A DNA stretch of 64,000 bases from Bernardetia sp. ABR2-2B (GTDB taxonomy: Bacteria > Bacteroidota > Bacteroidia > Cytophagales > Bernardetiaceae), in the NCBI RefSeq assembly GCF_037126435.1, contig NZ_CP147020.1, positions 3,886,001-3,950,000 of the forward strand, written 5' to 3'. Positions 43,264 through 49,601 of this stretch are shown here, in pieces. A program made the position numbers and the translations under genes. Every line of letters starts with the position of its first letter. The stretch's first letter is position 1. The notes under the pieces were generated by a model. It was given only the letters and a program-made list of their open reading frames with translations. It was not told where the DNA came from and did no database searches.

Positions 43264-44185
43264 TTTCGAAGTCTTGTTTTGGTGTTTTTGAATTGGTTTT
43301 TTTTGATGAGTTTGGAAAAGGAGGGTATATTTGTGACCAATCTCCCAAGATTGCCTTTTCAGTTTGCTCAATGGCTACTTTCAAAGACATTTTTCCAAGA
43401 TTTCTAAGTTGCTGCTCTGCTTGTATTGGCGCAAGTGGCTTTCCTTTCTGCTTTTTCAGCTCTCTGAATCTAATCCAAGCATCTTGCAGCTCATCAGAGT
43501 CGTGAGGCTTTGGCATTTGATTAATCTGCAAATCCCAAAATTCCTGTTGCTCTTCATTCAAAGTTTGCTTTTTGGCTTTTGATTTTTGAGAACCTTTTTT
43601 TAGCGCAACTTTTTTTGGAGAGGCATTTTCAGTTTCTACTGGAGATTCTGAAATTTCCTCTTCACTCGGTTTTTCGAAATCTTGATTTTCAGAAATTCCT
43701 TCTTCAAAATTTTCTTTCGAAAAATCCTCATGATTATTTGTATTATCTTTAATCTTTAATCTTTTATCTATACTCTTATGATGGCTGAACTTTGTACTGG
43801 AGTTTGTACTGAACTTTGTACTGGAGTTTGTACTGGAATTATTACAGGTAATATTATTTTTACTGTAATTTGTACTGGAACTATTACAGGTAATAGTCAA
43901 TAACCTGTACTCTGTTAGCTTGCCTTTTTTACCTTTGACAAAATCAATAGCTCCAATTTGCTTTAGCTTGTTCCTTACTTTTATAAGTGTTTTTTCAGAC
44001 ACAGATATTTTTTCGGCAAGCAGGTTGTTGGAAATTCCTACCTTATCTTTTTTCCAACCAAATCGATTAAATTCTTTGAGAATGACAAAGTATAAAGCGA
44101 TTTCGTTTCCATTGAGATATTCAGGTTCTGAAATTATCCAAAAAGCATTGATAGCATCTAAGTAAAAAGGTTTTTTCTCCTGCAT
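43232..44185 (-). CDS. Replication initiator-like winged-helix protein (O-type)
   Basis: 317 residues. The N-terminal domain (KPFYLDAINAFWIISEPEYL, IALYFVILKEFNRFGWK, LLAEKISVSEKTLIKVRNKL) is a winged helix as in RepA/O-type initiators and DnaD-like proteins. A Ser/Thr/Asn-repeat linker (residues 97-132) is encoded by a DNA repeat array, and the C-terminal part (EFWDLQINQMPKPHDSDE) is a second small domain. Repeats inside an initiator gene recall lambda O, whose gene contains the origin. Confidence 0.65.
   Translation of the reverse strand: MQEKKPFYLDAINAFWIISEPEYLNGNEIALYFVILKEFNRFGWKKDKVGISNNLLAEKISVSEKTLIKVRNKLKQIGAIDFVKGKKGKLTEYRLLTITCNSSSTNYSKNNITCNNSSTNSSTKFSTNSSTKFSHHKSIDKRLKIKDNTNNHEDFSKENFEEGISENQDFEKPSEEEISESPVETENASPKKVALKKGSQKSKAKKQTLNEEQQEFWDLQINQMPKPHDSDELQDAWIRFRELKKQKGKPLAPIQAEQQLRNLGKMSLKVAIEQTEKAILGDWSQIYPPFPNSSKKTNSKTPKQDFENADYSRTTLK
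43741..43895. other. Candidate replication origin: iterons plus AT-rich heptads inside the initiator gene
   Basis: TTTGTACTG occurs at 43791, 43803, 43815 and 43827 (exact 12-bp steps) and at 43869. TATTACAGGTAATA, a palindrome, ends at 43853 and again at 43895, 42 bp apart. To the left lie AT-rich heptads TCTTTAA, TCTTTAA, TCTTTTA, TCTATAC (43746-43773), the form of a DNA-unwinding element. Iterons plus heptads next to an initiator and a helicase loader is the classical theta-origin layout. Confidence 0.6.
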
Positions 44186-44246
44186 TCTATGTTTCCTCTA
44201 AAGAGTTTTAAAATTCTAAATAATACATTTACTGCTCTTGCAAGGC

Positions 44247-45311
44247 TTATCTAAGCCTTAATTTGCGAGTAATATTTGTTTTTGTTTCTTGTCCTGCTGT
44301 CTTGTAAAATCCTTTTTCTAATGCCTTTGCGAAAGGAATAGCGACTTCATTTTCAAATTTGTTTCTAAGTTTCATTAGCTCTTCTTTTGAAAAATCCATT
44401 CGTAAAACTCCGAATGGTTCTTTTTTTTCTACAAAAAGTAGAGTAACCGTTTCTGCGAAATAGGAGTAAAAAGCGACTTGATTCCAGATAGCATAAGGTG
44501 AATAACAGACACGGTTTTCTGCTTTGGAAATATCATCAATAGTTTTTGTTTCGATGACATGCTTTTCATTTTCACTACGATAATCAAGGTATCCGAGCAT
44601 TTTAAGCCCTGTTACTTCACAAGTGCGTTCAACCTTGATTTGGCGATTGTACGACTTGATTTCTTGCGTAAGTTTGAACTCTTTTTGGAGACAAGCCTTG
44701 TACATATTTGTCAGAAGTGTTTTACCATCTTCTGTAATACAAGACTTTTGGCTTTTCTTGATATAAGGAATCATCTCCCACTCTTCATCAAAAGATTTTT
44801 TTGATATGCTTTCAAGAAGAGTTTTAAGAGAATCTACATGTTTATTATAGTCTGTTGATAGAATAGAAGGTCTATCGCTGGAATGTTCTGCTAATGCAGA
44901 TTCAAAAGCCTCTTTGTTTGCCTTTGTAGCCATTGTTTGAGTAGGCTTAGGTAATCTTACTACGTGCAAGTAGTCTTTTGCTTTCTCTCCATAAAAGAGA
45001 ACATCTTCAAAAGCATTTCCTATTTCGGTAGCTTCGCTTCCTAAAAAAGGTTGTTGTTGAGTATATCGAATATATTCTAAAGGATTTCCTAAAAACTTAG
45101 AGGCTGCCGAAGGAGATAATTTACGACCCGATGCGTAGTTTCCACGAGGACACAAGCCTTTTTTATGCATTGACTCCAGTTCTTTAAAGCCGTAGCCTTT
45201 TATATTGATGGATTGAGGAGTGTTTTTTTTGATTGACTTTACTCCTTGTTCCATTTTTTTGAAAGCCTGTGCAAACAGGCTTTCAGATTGTTGATTGTTT
45301 TGAATTTCCAT
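44247..45311 (-). CDS. RecE/DUF3799-type PD-(D/E)XK nuclease
   Basis: 354 residues. GRKLSPSAASKFLGNPLEYI and EIGNAFEDVLFYG form the entry motif with Asp/Glu, GYLDYRSENEKHVIETKTID carries the D...ExK catalytic pair near residues 240-258, and IWNQVAFYSYF is the QxxxY motif. This is the RecE-like exonuclease pattern that resects double-stranded DNA ends for phage recombination. The next gene upstream, one base away, would be expected to be its annealing partner. Confidence 0.7.
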   Translation of the reverse strand: MEIQNNQQSESLFAQAFKKMEQGVKSIKKNTPQSINIKGYGFKELESMHKKGLCPRGNYASGRKLSPSAASKFLGNPLEYIRYTQQQPFLGSEATEIGNAFEDVLFYGEKAKDYLHVVRLPKPTQTMATKANKEAFESALAEHSSDRPSILSTDYNKHVDSLKTLLESISKKSFDEEWEMIPYIKKSQKSCITEDGKTLLTNMYKACLQKEFKLTQEIKSYNRQIKVERTCEVTGLKMLGYLDYRSENEKHVIETKTIDDISKAENRVCYSPYAIWNQVAFYSYFAETVTLLFVEKKEPFGVLRMDFSKEELMKLRNKFENEVAIPFAKALEKGFYKTAGQETKTNITRKLRLR

Positions 45312-45312
45312 A

Positions 45313-45879
45313 TTATTGCTTAAGAGATGGTTTGATGTCTACAAAATCACTTTCTTTGTCATTAGAGGTGTTTTTCTTTCTGCCCTCATACGTTATATCT
45401 ACTCTTTGCCCTCTCAAATAGAATTTATTTGGGTTTGCTTTTTCGCCATCTACTATTTCTCCTGCAACTATATTCAAAGTCTTGATTAAGTTTACAGGTA
45501 TAGTCTGTTTCATTGAAAATTCCTTTTTTGTTAGAGGGTCATAAAAAACAACTACTTCTACATTTTTCAATTCTCCTTCTATTTCCATTGGCAATGTTAC
45601 CATTCTGCTAATGCTCACTCCAACACGCTTGTACTGGCGAAGCAGGAAAATTGCATCATCATACTCATCTTTTGTTTCAGCTTTTTCAAGCCTTTTTTCT
45701 GCCTTCTCTATTTCTTTTGGAATCTCTTTATTTTTCACTTGTTGAAAAGACCAAAAGTCATGAGTGATACTGGCATTTGTATTTTCAGTTAGATAAGCCT
45801 TCTTAGCTTCTTCCTGTGTAAATGATTTTGTAGTAAGAGATTGCTCTTGTACAATTAGCTCTGTTGTTTGATTGTCCAT
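45313..45879 (-). CDS. Early protein paired with the RecE-like nuclease
   Basis: 188 residues: helical N-terminus (QEEAKKAYLTENTNAS), then a beta-rich section (ISRMVTLPMEIEGELKNVEV, VVFYDPLTKKEFSM) ending in a disordered tail. A single base separates it from the nuclease gene, so they are made together. A single-strand-annealing role is suggested by the pairing only; no RecT or Erf motif is seen. Confidence 0.5.
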   Translation of the reverse strand: MDNQTTELIVQEQSLTTKSFTQEEAKKAYLTENTNASITHDFWSFQQVKNKEIPKEIEKAEKRLEKAETKDEYDDAIFLLRQYKRVGVSISRMVTLPMEIEGELKNVEVVVFYDPLTKKEFSMKQTIPVNLIKTLNIVAGEIVDGEKANPNKFYLRGQRVDITYEGRKKNTSNDKESDFVDIKPSLKQ

Positions 45880-45940
45880 AGTTTTGAAATAAATTAAAAT
45901 TGATAAAAATTGAATTGAATAAAACTGATTTGAAGTTTTG

Positions 45941-45981
45941 AAGAGTGATGGGATTCGAACCCATTTTAGCCTTCCACTCTT
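45941..45981 (-). ncRNA. tRNA-like acceptor/T-arm minihelix
   Basis: On the - strand: AAGAGTG (7-nt stem), a 10-nt linker GAAGGCTAAA, a 5-bp T-stem ATGGG/CCCAT with the loop TTCGAAT, and CACTCTT closing the 7-bp acceptor stem without mismatch. D and anticodon arms are absent. It lies four bases after the stop of the HTH protein gene and before the recombination pair. This is the shape of a minimal RNase P substrate; function as a processing signal is inferred. Confidence 0.6.
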
Positions 45982-45984
45982 TGT

Positions 45985-46656
45985 TTATAAAGCTGCCTTT
46001 TGCAGCCTTCTATCTCCTTGTATGTATTTTTCTATCTCTCTTTTTTTGTAACCGTATTCTTTGCCATTGATTTTGAATCCTGTAATGCGATTGTGTCTTC
46101 TTGCTTCATTAATTGTATTTTTAGAGATTTTGTATTGATATTCTATCATTTTTGTTGTCAGTAAGACATCATCTCTCTTTTGATTCTCCTCTTTGAGAAA
46201 ATCGATTTCTTTCTGCATCTGTTCCATTCTTTGGGCTAGAGCTTTTATATAGGCTGGGTTTGGTACTTCTGTCCACATTCCGTTTTGTTTGTCAAAAGTA
46301 GTTTTGAAGTGTACCTTTACACTATCTTCTCCTACCTGCTCAAGAGGAAGTTTGTGTTCTTTCTCTTCTTTACTTGCTTCTATTTTTGCTTGATACAGTT
46401 CGCTCTCTTTTCTGCTGATAGGCTCAAGCTCATCTGTAAACTCTGTATGAAACCAAGTGAGCAGTTTTTCTACGTCTTCATCTTCTTCTAAGAAGTTTGC
46501 AGGAGTGTCGTGTTTTTCATAATCATAATTATCAAAAACAGCTTTTAAATCTTCGGTTTCGATACAGGCTATAAAATAATCTCTACCTACTTTGTATTCT
46601 ATTTCCCAAGAGTTTCTAAAAGAATATTCTTTTATTTTTATATTTGATGATTTCAT
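45985..46656 (-). CDS. Early regulatory protein with C-terminal helix-turn-helix
   Basis: 223 residues. Residues about 165-213 (TTKMIEYQYKISKNTINEAR then HNRITGFKINGKEYGYKK) form an excisionase/MerR-like winged HTH, and a coiled coil lies before it. A conserved 35-nt element sits exactly 33 nt upstream of its ATG. It may regulate early genes or DNA excision. Confidence 0.6.
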   Translation of the reverse strand: MKSSNIKIKEYSFRNSWEIEYKVGRDYFIACIETEDLKAVFDNYDYEKHDTPANFLEEDEDVEKLLTWFHTEFTDELEPISRKESELYQAKIEASKEEKEHKLPLEQVGEDSVKVHFKTTFDKQNGMWTEVPNPAYIKALAQRMEQMQKEIDFLKEENQKRDDVLLTTKMIEYQYKISKNTINEARRHNRITGFKINGKEYGYKKREIEKYIQGDRRLQKAAL

Positions 46657-46689
46657 AATTAAAATACTGTTTTTAATATTTATTATTTA

Positions 46690-46724
46690 CATTACTGTAC
46701 ACGACACGTTGTGTCAATGGTTAC
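46690..46724 (-). promoter_or_regulatory. 35-nt conserved upstream element, copy 2
   Basis: Begins GTAACCATT, contains the hairpin GACAC-AAC-GTGTC and ends GTCGTGTACAGTAATG. It covers the stop codon of the upstream gene and lies 33 nt before ATG 46656. See copy 1 at 11068. Confidence 0.5.
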
Positions 46725-47005
46725 GATAATTGAGCTTCTTTCTGCTCTTTTTTTGCTTCTTTTTCAAGCAGTAAATAGGCTACTTGAAAGGCTGTGGTTT
46801 TGTCAAAAACTTTTTCTTCATACGCCATTATCTGACTGTTCTGAATCCGATATCCGAAGCATTCTTTTTCAAATTGTGTAGCTGGTGCAAAAGAGTAGTT
46901 GTCTATCTTCTCATAGCTTACCCAAACTGGAAACCATCGTTTCATTGATTTCCAGTAGTGTCGGATTAAGACCCATTTGATACTATTGCTTTGATGGTGT
47001 TTCAT
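46721..47005 (-). CDS. Hypothetical protein, 94 aa
   Basis: Trp/Tyr-rich N-terminus (WVLIRHYWKSMKRWFPVW) and a helical C-terminus. Overlaps the upstream gene by 23 bp. Unrecognised. Confidence 0.5.
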   Translation of the reverse strand: MKHHQSNSIKWVLIRHYWKSMKRWFPVWVSYEKIDNYSFAPATQFEKECFGYRIQNSQIMAYEEKVFDKTTAFQVAYLLLEKEAKKEQKEAQLS

Positions 47006-47270
47006 AAATTGAAAATTCAGCGATGTGAGTTTCTTGTCCTGTTAGCTCTTTTACTTCCGTTTTTAGTTTTTCCACCATAGCAAGTATGCTATAATGACTA
47101 CTTAGGATTTGCTTTTCCTCTCCTTTTTCTTGATCAGAGAGTTTTCTAAATTTTGATTCTGTAAAATCAAATTTGATTTCTAGGTAGCCTGTTTCAGACT
47201 TGAGTTTTGAGAGAAAAGTAAATACTTGTTCTTTTGGCTTGTTGATGGGGTTGTTGATTAGCTCGTTCAT
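46983..47270 (-). CDS. Hypothetical protein, 95 aa
   Basis: Charged helical protein (EQVFTFLSKLKSETGYLEIK). Its ATG overlaps the stop of a 37-codon upstream frame as ATGA. Unrecognised. Confidence 0.5.
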   Translation of the reverse strand: MNELINNPINKPKEQVFTFLSKLKSETGYLEIKFDFTESKFRKLSDQEKGEEKQILSSHYSILAMVEKLKTEVKELTGQETHIAEFSIYETPSKQ

Positions 47271-47380
47271 TTGCGTAATAGATTAGAGATAAAGATTTCA
47301 GTTTCGATTTTGACACGGATTCCAAAACAGATGATATGATACAGAGCGTGCCGAATGAGTTTCTTTAAATGCTTTTTCAT
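47267..47380 (-). CDS. Very small basic protein, 37 aa
   Basis: MKKHLKKLIRHALYHIICFG ... LLRK: strongly basic with one hydrophobic patch. Its TGA overlaps the next ATG (ATGA), which supports real translation and coupling. Too short for homology to be judged by eye. Confidence 0.4.
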   Translation of the reverse strand: MKKHLKKLIRHALYHIICFGIRVKIETEIFISNLLRK

Positions 47381-47410
47381 TGTTTTCTGATTGAATAGAA
47401 TTTTATTTAG

Positions 47411-47483
47411 TGGGTCTTACAAGATTCGAACTTGTAATCTTTTCATTATGAGTGAACTGCTTTGACCGTTAAGCTAAAGACCC
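47411..47483 (-). tRNA. tRNA with CAT anticodon (Met or Ile2)
   Basis: Full cloverleaf on the - strand: acceptor GGGTCTT/AAGACCC (7 bp), D-stem GCTT/AAGC with loop AACGGTCA, anticodon stem GTTCA/TGAAA (one mismatch), loop CTCATAA with anticodon CAT, 5-nt variable loop, T-arm ACAAG-TTCGAAT-CTTGT, discriminator A. CCA is not encoded. A phage-carried tRNA in the early operon; elongator Met or Ile (lysidine) cannot be separated by eye. Confidence 0.85.
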
Positions 47484-47495
47484 AAAATTACTAAC

Positions 47496-47544
47496 CTACT
47501 TATCGGAGCGACTAACTCCTATACCTCTTCGCATAGGCTAGTAG
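47496..47544 (-). ncRNA. Structured element, three-way-junction-like
   Basis: CTACT (47496) pairs with AGTAG (47540); inside are GGAG-CGACTAA-CTCC (47505-47519), with a 7-nt loop, and CCTAT/ATAGG (47518-47537). The arrangement recalls a cloverleaf lacking a T-arm. It lies between the intact tRNA and a tRNA-Leu-like gene, so it may be a degenerate tRNA or another structured RNA. Confidence 0.4.
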
Positions 47545-47564
47545 TGAATTTAGAAATGAAGAGG

Positions 47565-47619
47565 AGCATCACTTTTTGATGCTTGTTTCTTAAAGGGCAA
47601 AATCTTCCTTGTTTTGCCC
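47565..47619. terminator. Two adjacent hairpins between RNA elements
   Basis: AGCATCA-CTTTT-TGATGCT (47565-47583), followed by TGTTTCTT, and GGGCAAAA/TTTTGCCC (47595-47619) with a 9-nt loop. They could be terminators or processing hairpins separating the tRNA-like units. Confidence 0.45.
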
Positions 47620-47653
47620 TGTTGCAGTCGACTCTTCTGAGGTGATTGCCTGT

Positions 47654-47769
47654 GGAAGTGGCAGGGTTCGAACCTGCAAAGCTTTTTAAAGAATATTTGA
47701 GTTTTTAGGATTTCAACTGTTTACTCTATTTTTTAAAACTCCCCCACCGCTGGGTTGTGGTGCGCTTCC
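47654..47769 (-). tRNA. tRNA-Leu(TAA)-like gene with a 28-nt insertion in the anticodon loop
   Basis: 116 nt on the - strand: acceptor GGAAGCG/CACTTCC (6 of 7 pairs), D-arm CCAC/GTGG with an atypical loop, T-arm GCAGG-TTCGAAC-CCTGC perfect. The anticodon arm begins GAGTTT and ends TAAAAACTC, but 28 nt starting TAAAAAATAGAG lie between, flanked by TAAAAA direct repeats. Removing one repeat and the insert restores GAGT-TTTAAAA-ACTC, anticodon TAA, and an 88-nt class II tRNA. It may be a broken gene or one with a small intron; the D-loop lacks the usual GG. Confidence 0.5.
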
Positions 47770-47827
47770 TTTTCATTTGAAAATTATAACCACTTCACGA
47801 TGCTTACCATAGCATATCACTTCCATT

Positions 47828-47887
47828 TAGAGCAGTACGTTCACCATCTTTTTTTTAGATGGAAAATTGACTTAGCACCCTGCTCTA
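47828..47887 (-). ncRNA. Structured element with 8-bp closing stem
   Basis: TAGAGCAG and CTGCTCTA (47828-47835/47880-47887) form a perfect 8-bp outer stem around an inner hairpin CCATCT/AGATGG. On the - strand the order (outer stem, linker, inner hairpin, short linker, outer stem) echoes the minihelix at 45941. Possibly another tRNA-derived RNA. Confidence 0.4.
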
Positions 47888-47907
47888 CCAATGCTTTGTC
47901 TTTTGCC

Positions 47908-48279
47908 TTATGCTACCTGCTCCGTTTGAGTAGGTTCTGATTCCATCAGTTTGCGATAGACTTCTTGAGCTTCTTCTTTTGCCTTTTCTCTTCTTTTTTC
48001 TAGCTCGTCTGTTGCGATTCTTAGAATTTCTATATCCATCTTTCTACTTATTTCTGGCTCTTGGCAAATGCTATGAAGTTCTCGTAGAAGGTCATTGCTT
48101 GGATTCTCATCGTTACAGTTTATTTTAAGATGATTATCGAATCGCTCATGGTGTCGGTTATCTATTGCTCTTTCTTTAATAGCTGTTGAATCTCCACAGA
48201 AATAAGCCTTGTCCATCTCTTCACTTATTTCTTCATAGAACTCAAATACAGCTACTTTACTTTTTGGTTTGTACTTCAT
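47908..48279 (-). CDS. Hypothetical protein, 123 aa
   Basis: Acidic helical protein (AVFEFYEEISEEMDKAYFCG) with a C-terminal coiled coil. It precedes the RNA-rich stretch in the direction of transcription. Unrecognised. Confidence 0.5.
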   Translation of the reverse strand: MKYKPKSKVAVFEFYEEISEEMDKAYFCGDSTAIKERAIDNRHHERFDNHLKINCNDENPSNDLLRELHSICQEPEISRKMDIEILRIATDELEKRREKAKEEAQEVYRKLMESEPTQTEQVA

Positions 48280-48349
48280 CGGTTTGATTTTTTATGGTTT
48301 TGGAAATTTATTTTTTAGGTGGTATTTGGTGATTCGTGAGTACGTGATT

Positions 48350-48577
48350 TTAAAGGTGTAGTTCTTCCCTGTTTAGAATTTTGTATTCTATACTTTGACT
48401 ATCTAGCTGTTTCCCAAAGTCTGACCTTGCTCGTGCCTTTGCTTTAGTATGAAGAACTTCTTCATTATCATTATCAAAACAGATAATAGCATAGTCTGAA
48501 TTGAAATCTTGTGCGATGACCCTAACATTAGCAATCTGCTTTTTTGGGGCTGGGTTGTTATAAGGATTTGCTCTCAT
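48350..48577 (-). CDS. Hypothetical protein, 75 aa
   Basis: Small strand-rich protein (IANVRVIAQDFNSDYAIICF) in the early operon. Unrecognised. Confidence 0.5.
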   Translation of the reverse strand: MRANPYNNPAPKKQIANVRVIAQDFNSDYAIICFDNDNEEVLHTKAKARARSDFGKQLDSQSIEYKILNREELHL

Positions 48578-48623
48578 TTGATTTGTTTTTTTTAAAAAAG
48601 TGATAGATAGATTTGGTGGTTGA

Positions 48624-48788
48624 TTAATGAAATTCTTGTGTTTCAGTAATGATTACATCGTCGCCATCTAATTCATACATTATGTGAATCTGACAATCTG
48701 TACAATCACAAGATTCGTTCTCTATACTTGCAAGTATGTCTTTGCCACAGTCTGGACAATCTAAATTGAATTTATCGTCGTGATTCAT
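48624..48788 (-). CDS. Small zinc-ribbon-like protein, 54 aa
   Basis: MNHDDKFNLDCPDCGKDIL ... SCDCTDCQIHI: CxxC at about 11-14 and 28-33, a typical four-Cys zinc knuckle pair. Its ATG overlaps the stop of the upstream membrane-protein gene (ATGA), supporting translation. A frame this short is easily missed. Confidence 0.55.
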   Translation of the reverse strand: MNHDDKFNLDCPDCGKDILASIENESCDCTDCQIHIMYELDGDDVIITETQEFH

Positions 48789-48964
48789 TGTGATTTTTTA
48801 GGCTTGATAAAAAGTTTGAAAATTGATTTTACTGATTTGGCTAGTTCTGACCACTCTAGGAATAAAATTCCAAATGTTAGAAGTAGCATTCCGAATATGA
48901 AGGCTGCCATTCCTGCTTCGTACAAGCCTAGCCAATCCGTTTGAGTAGGTATTTTAGTTAGCAT
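48785..48964 (-). CDS. Single-TM small protein, 59 aa
   Basis: MLTKIPTQTDWLGLYEAGMA, a hydrophobic helix (AAFIFGMLLLTFGILFL) and a basic C-terminus. Its leader carries AAATCACCAAACTACCT, like other early genes, and its stop is coupled to the next start as ATGA. Function unknown; a holin-like or small signalling role is possible. Confidence 0.5.
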   Translation of the reverse strand: MLTKIPTQTDWLGLYEAGMAAFIFGMLLLTFGILFLEWSELAKSVKSIFKLFIKPKKSQ

Positions 48965-49022
48965 AGGTAGTTTGGTGATTTTTTTTAGATGTTTAGTTTT
49001 TTGATTTAGATAAATTAGTAGA

Positions 49023-49202
49023 TTAACCCATCATACCGACGATGCCATCACATTGATAGCAGAGTTCAAAACTGAAATCCCAAGAAACTCCTTCTTTGAG
49101 CATTTCTTCTTTTTCTTTGTCGGTATAGACATTTTCTGCATCTACCATGTATGAGTCTTCATGTTCCATACATTCGCAATCGTGTGGTTCGCCTTTGTTC
49201 AT
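49023..49202 (-). CDS. Small metal-binding-like protein, 59 aa, paralogue A
   Basis: MNKGEPHDCECMEHEDSYMV ... LCYQCDGIVGMMG. HDCEC and CxxC ends suggest a zinc site. It is a tandem paralogue of the gene at 49222 (GEPHDCEC ... WDFHFDLCCKCDGIVGILG). Leader AAACACCTAAAAAA fits the early motif. Confidence 0.55.
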   Translation of the reverse strand: MNKGEPHDCECMEHEDSYMVDAENVYTDKEKEEMLKEGVSWDFSFELCYQCDGIVGMMG

Positions 49203-49221
49203 TTTTTTAGGTGTTTAGTTT

Positions 49222-49413
49222 TTATCCAAGAATGCCGACAATACCATCACATTTGCAACATAAGTCAAAATGGAAATCCCAACTTATATCCTCCTCTATC
49301 ATCTGCTTCTTGTCTTCCTTTGAATAGACTTCATTAGCAGAGATAATATAGGTTTCTATTGGTGGCGTGGAGCATTCACAATCATGTGGTTCTCCTTGAT
49401 GCTTTTGTATCAT
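49222..49413 (-). CDS. Small metal-binding-like protein, 63 aa, paralogue B
   Basis: Same architecture as its downstream neighbour: GEPHDCEC near the N-terminus, an Asp/Glu-rich centre with ISWDFHFDL, and LCCKCDGIVGILG at the end. The duplication has kept Cys spacing while the linker has diverged, which points to conserved metal binding. Confidence 0.55.
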   Translation of the reverse strand: MIQKHQGEPHDCECSTPPIETYIISANEVYSKEDKKQMIEEDISWDFHFDLCCKCDGIVGILG

Positions 49414-49418
49414 AGAAG

Positions 49419-49601
49419 TTAGTTATTGAGTTCTTTAAGCTCTCGGTCTATTTTTAACCTTGCAGCTTTGAACTCTGCTTTGTAATCGGCTAAAAGTTTT
49501 TCTGCTTTTTTGCAGGACTGACCGTTGCTTGTTTTTCGGTAAATGTCAGTACCTAACCGATTGATTTCTTTTTCAAGAAATCGGTATCTGGTTGCTGTCA
49601 T
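49419..49601 (-). CDS. Small helical protein, 60 aa
   Basis: MTATRYRFLEKEINRLGTDI ... basic coiled-coil-like. Preceded by CCAATCCAAAAACACCAAAT, the clearest example of the early leader motif; its start overlaps the stop of the upstream gene. Unrecognised. Confidence 0.5.
   Translation of the reverse strand: MTATRYRFLEKEINRLGTDIYRKTSNGQSCKKAEKLLADYKAEFKAARLKIDRELKELNN

Noticed and set aside
43790-43900. CRISPR-like array because of regular short repeats
   Set aside because: Repeats are 9-14 bp at 12- and 42-bp steps without unique spacers of 30 bp, and lie inside a coding gene; iterons fit better.
47755-47940. 61-codon + frame over the RNA-rich stretch
   Set aside because: Overlaps tRNA-like structures and the end of a - strand gene; His/Phe/Leu-rich with no support.
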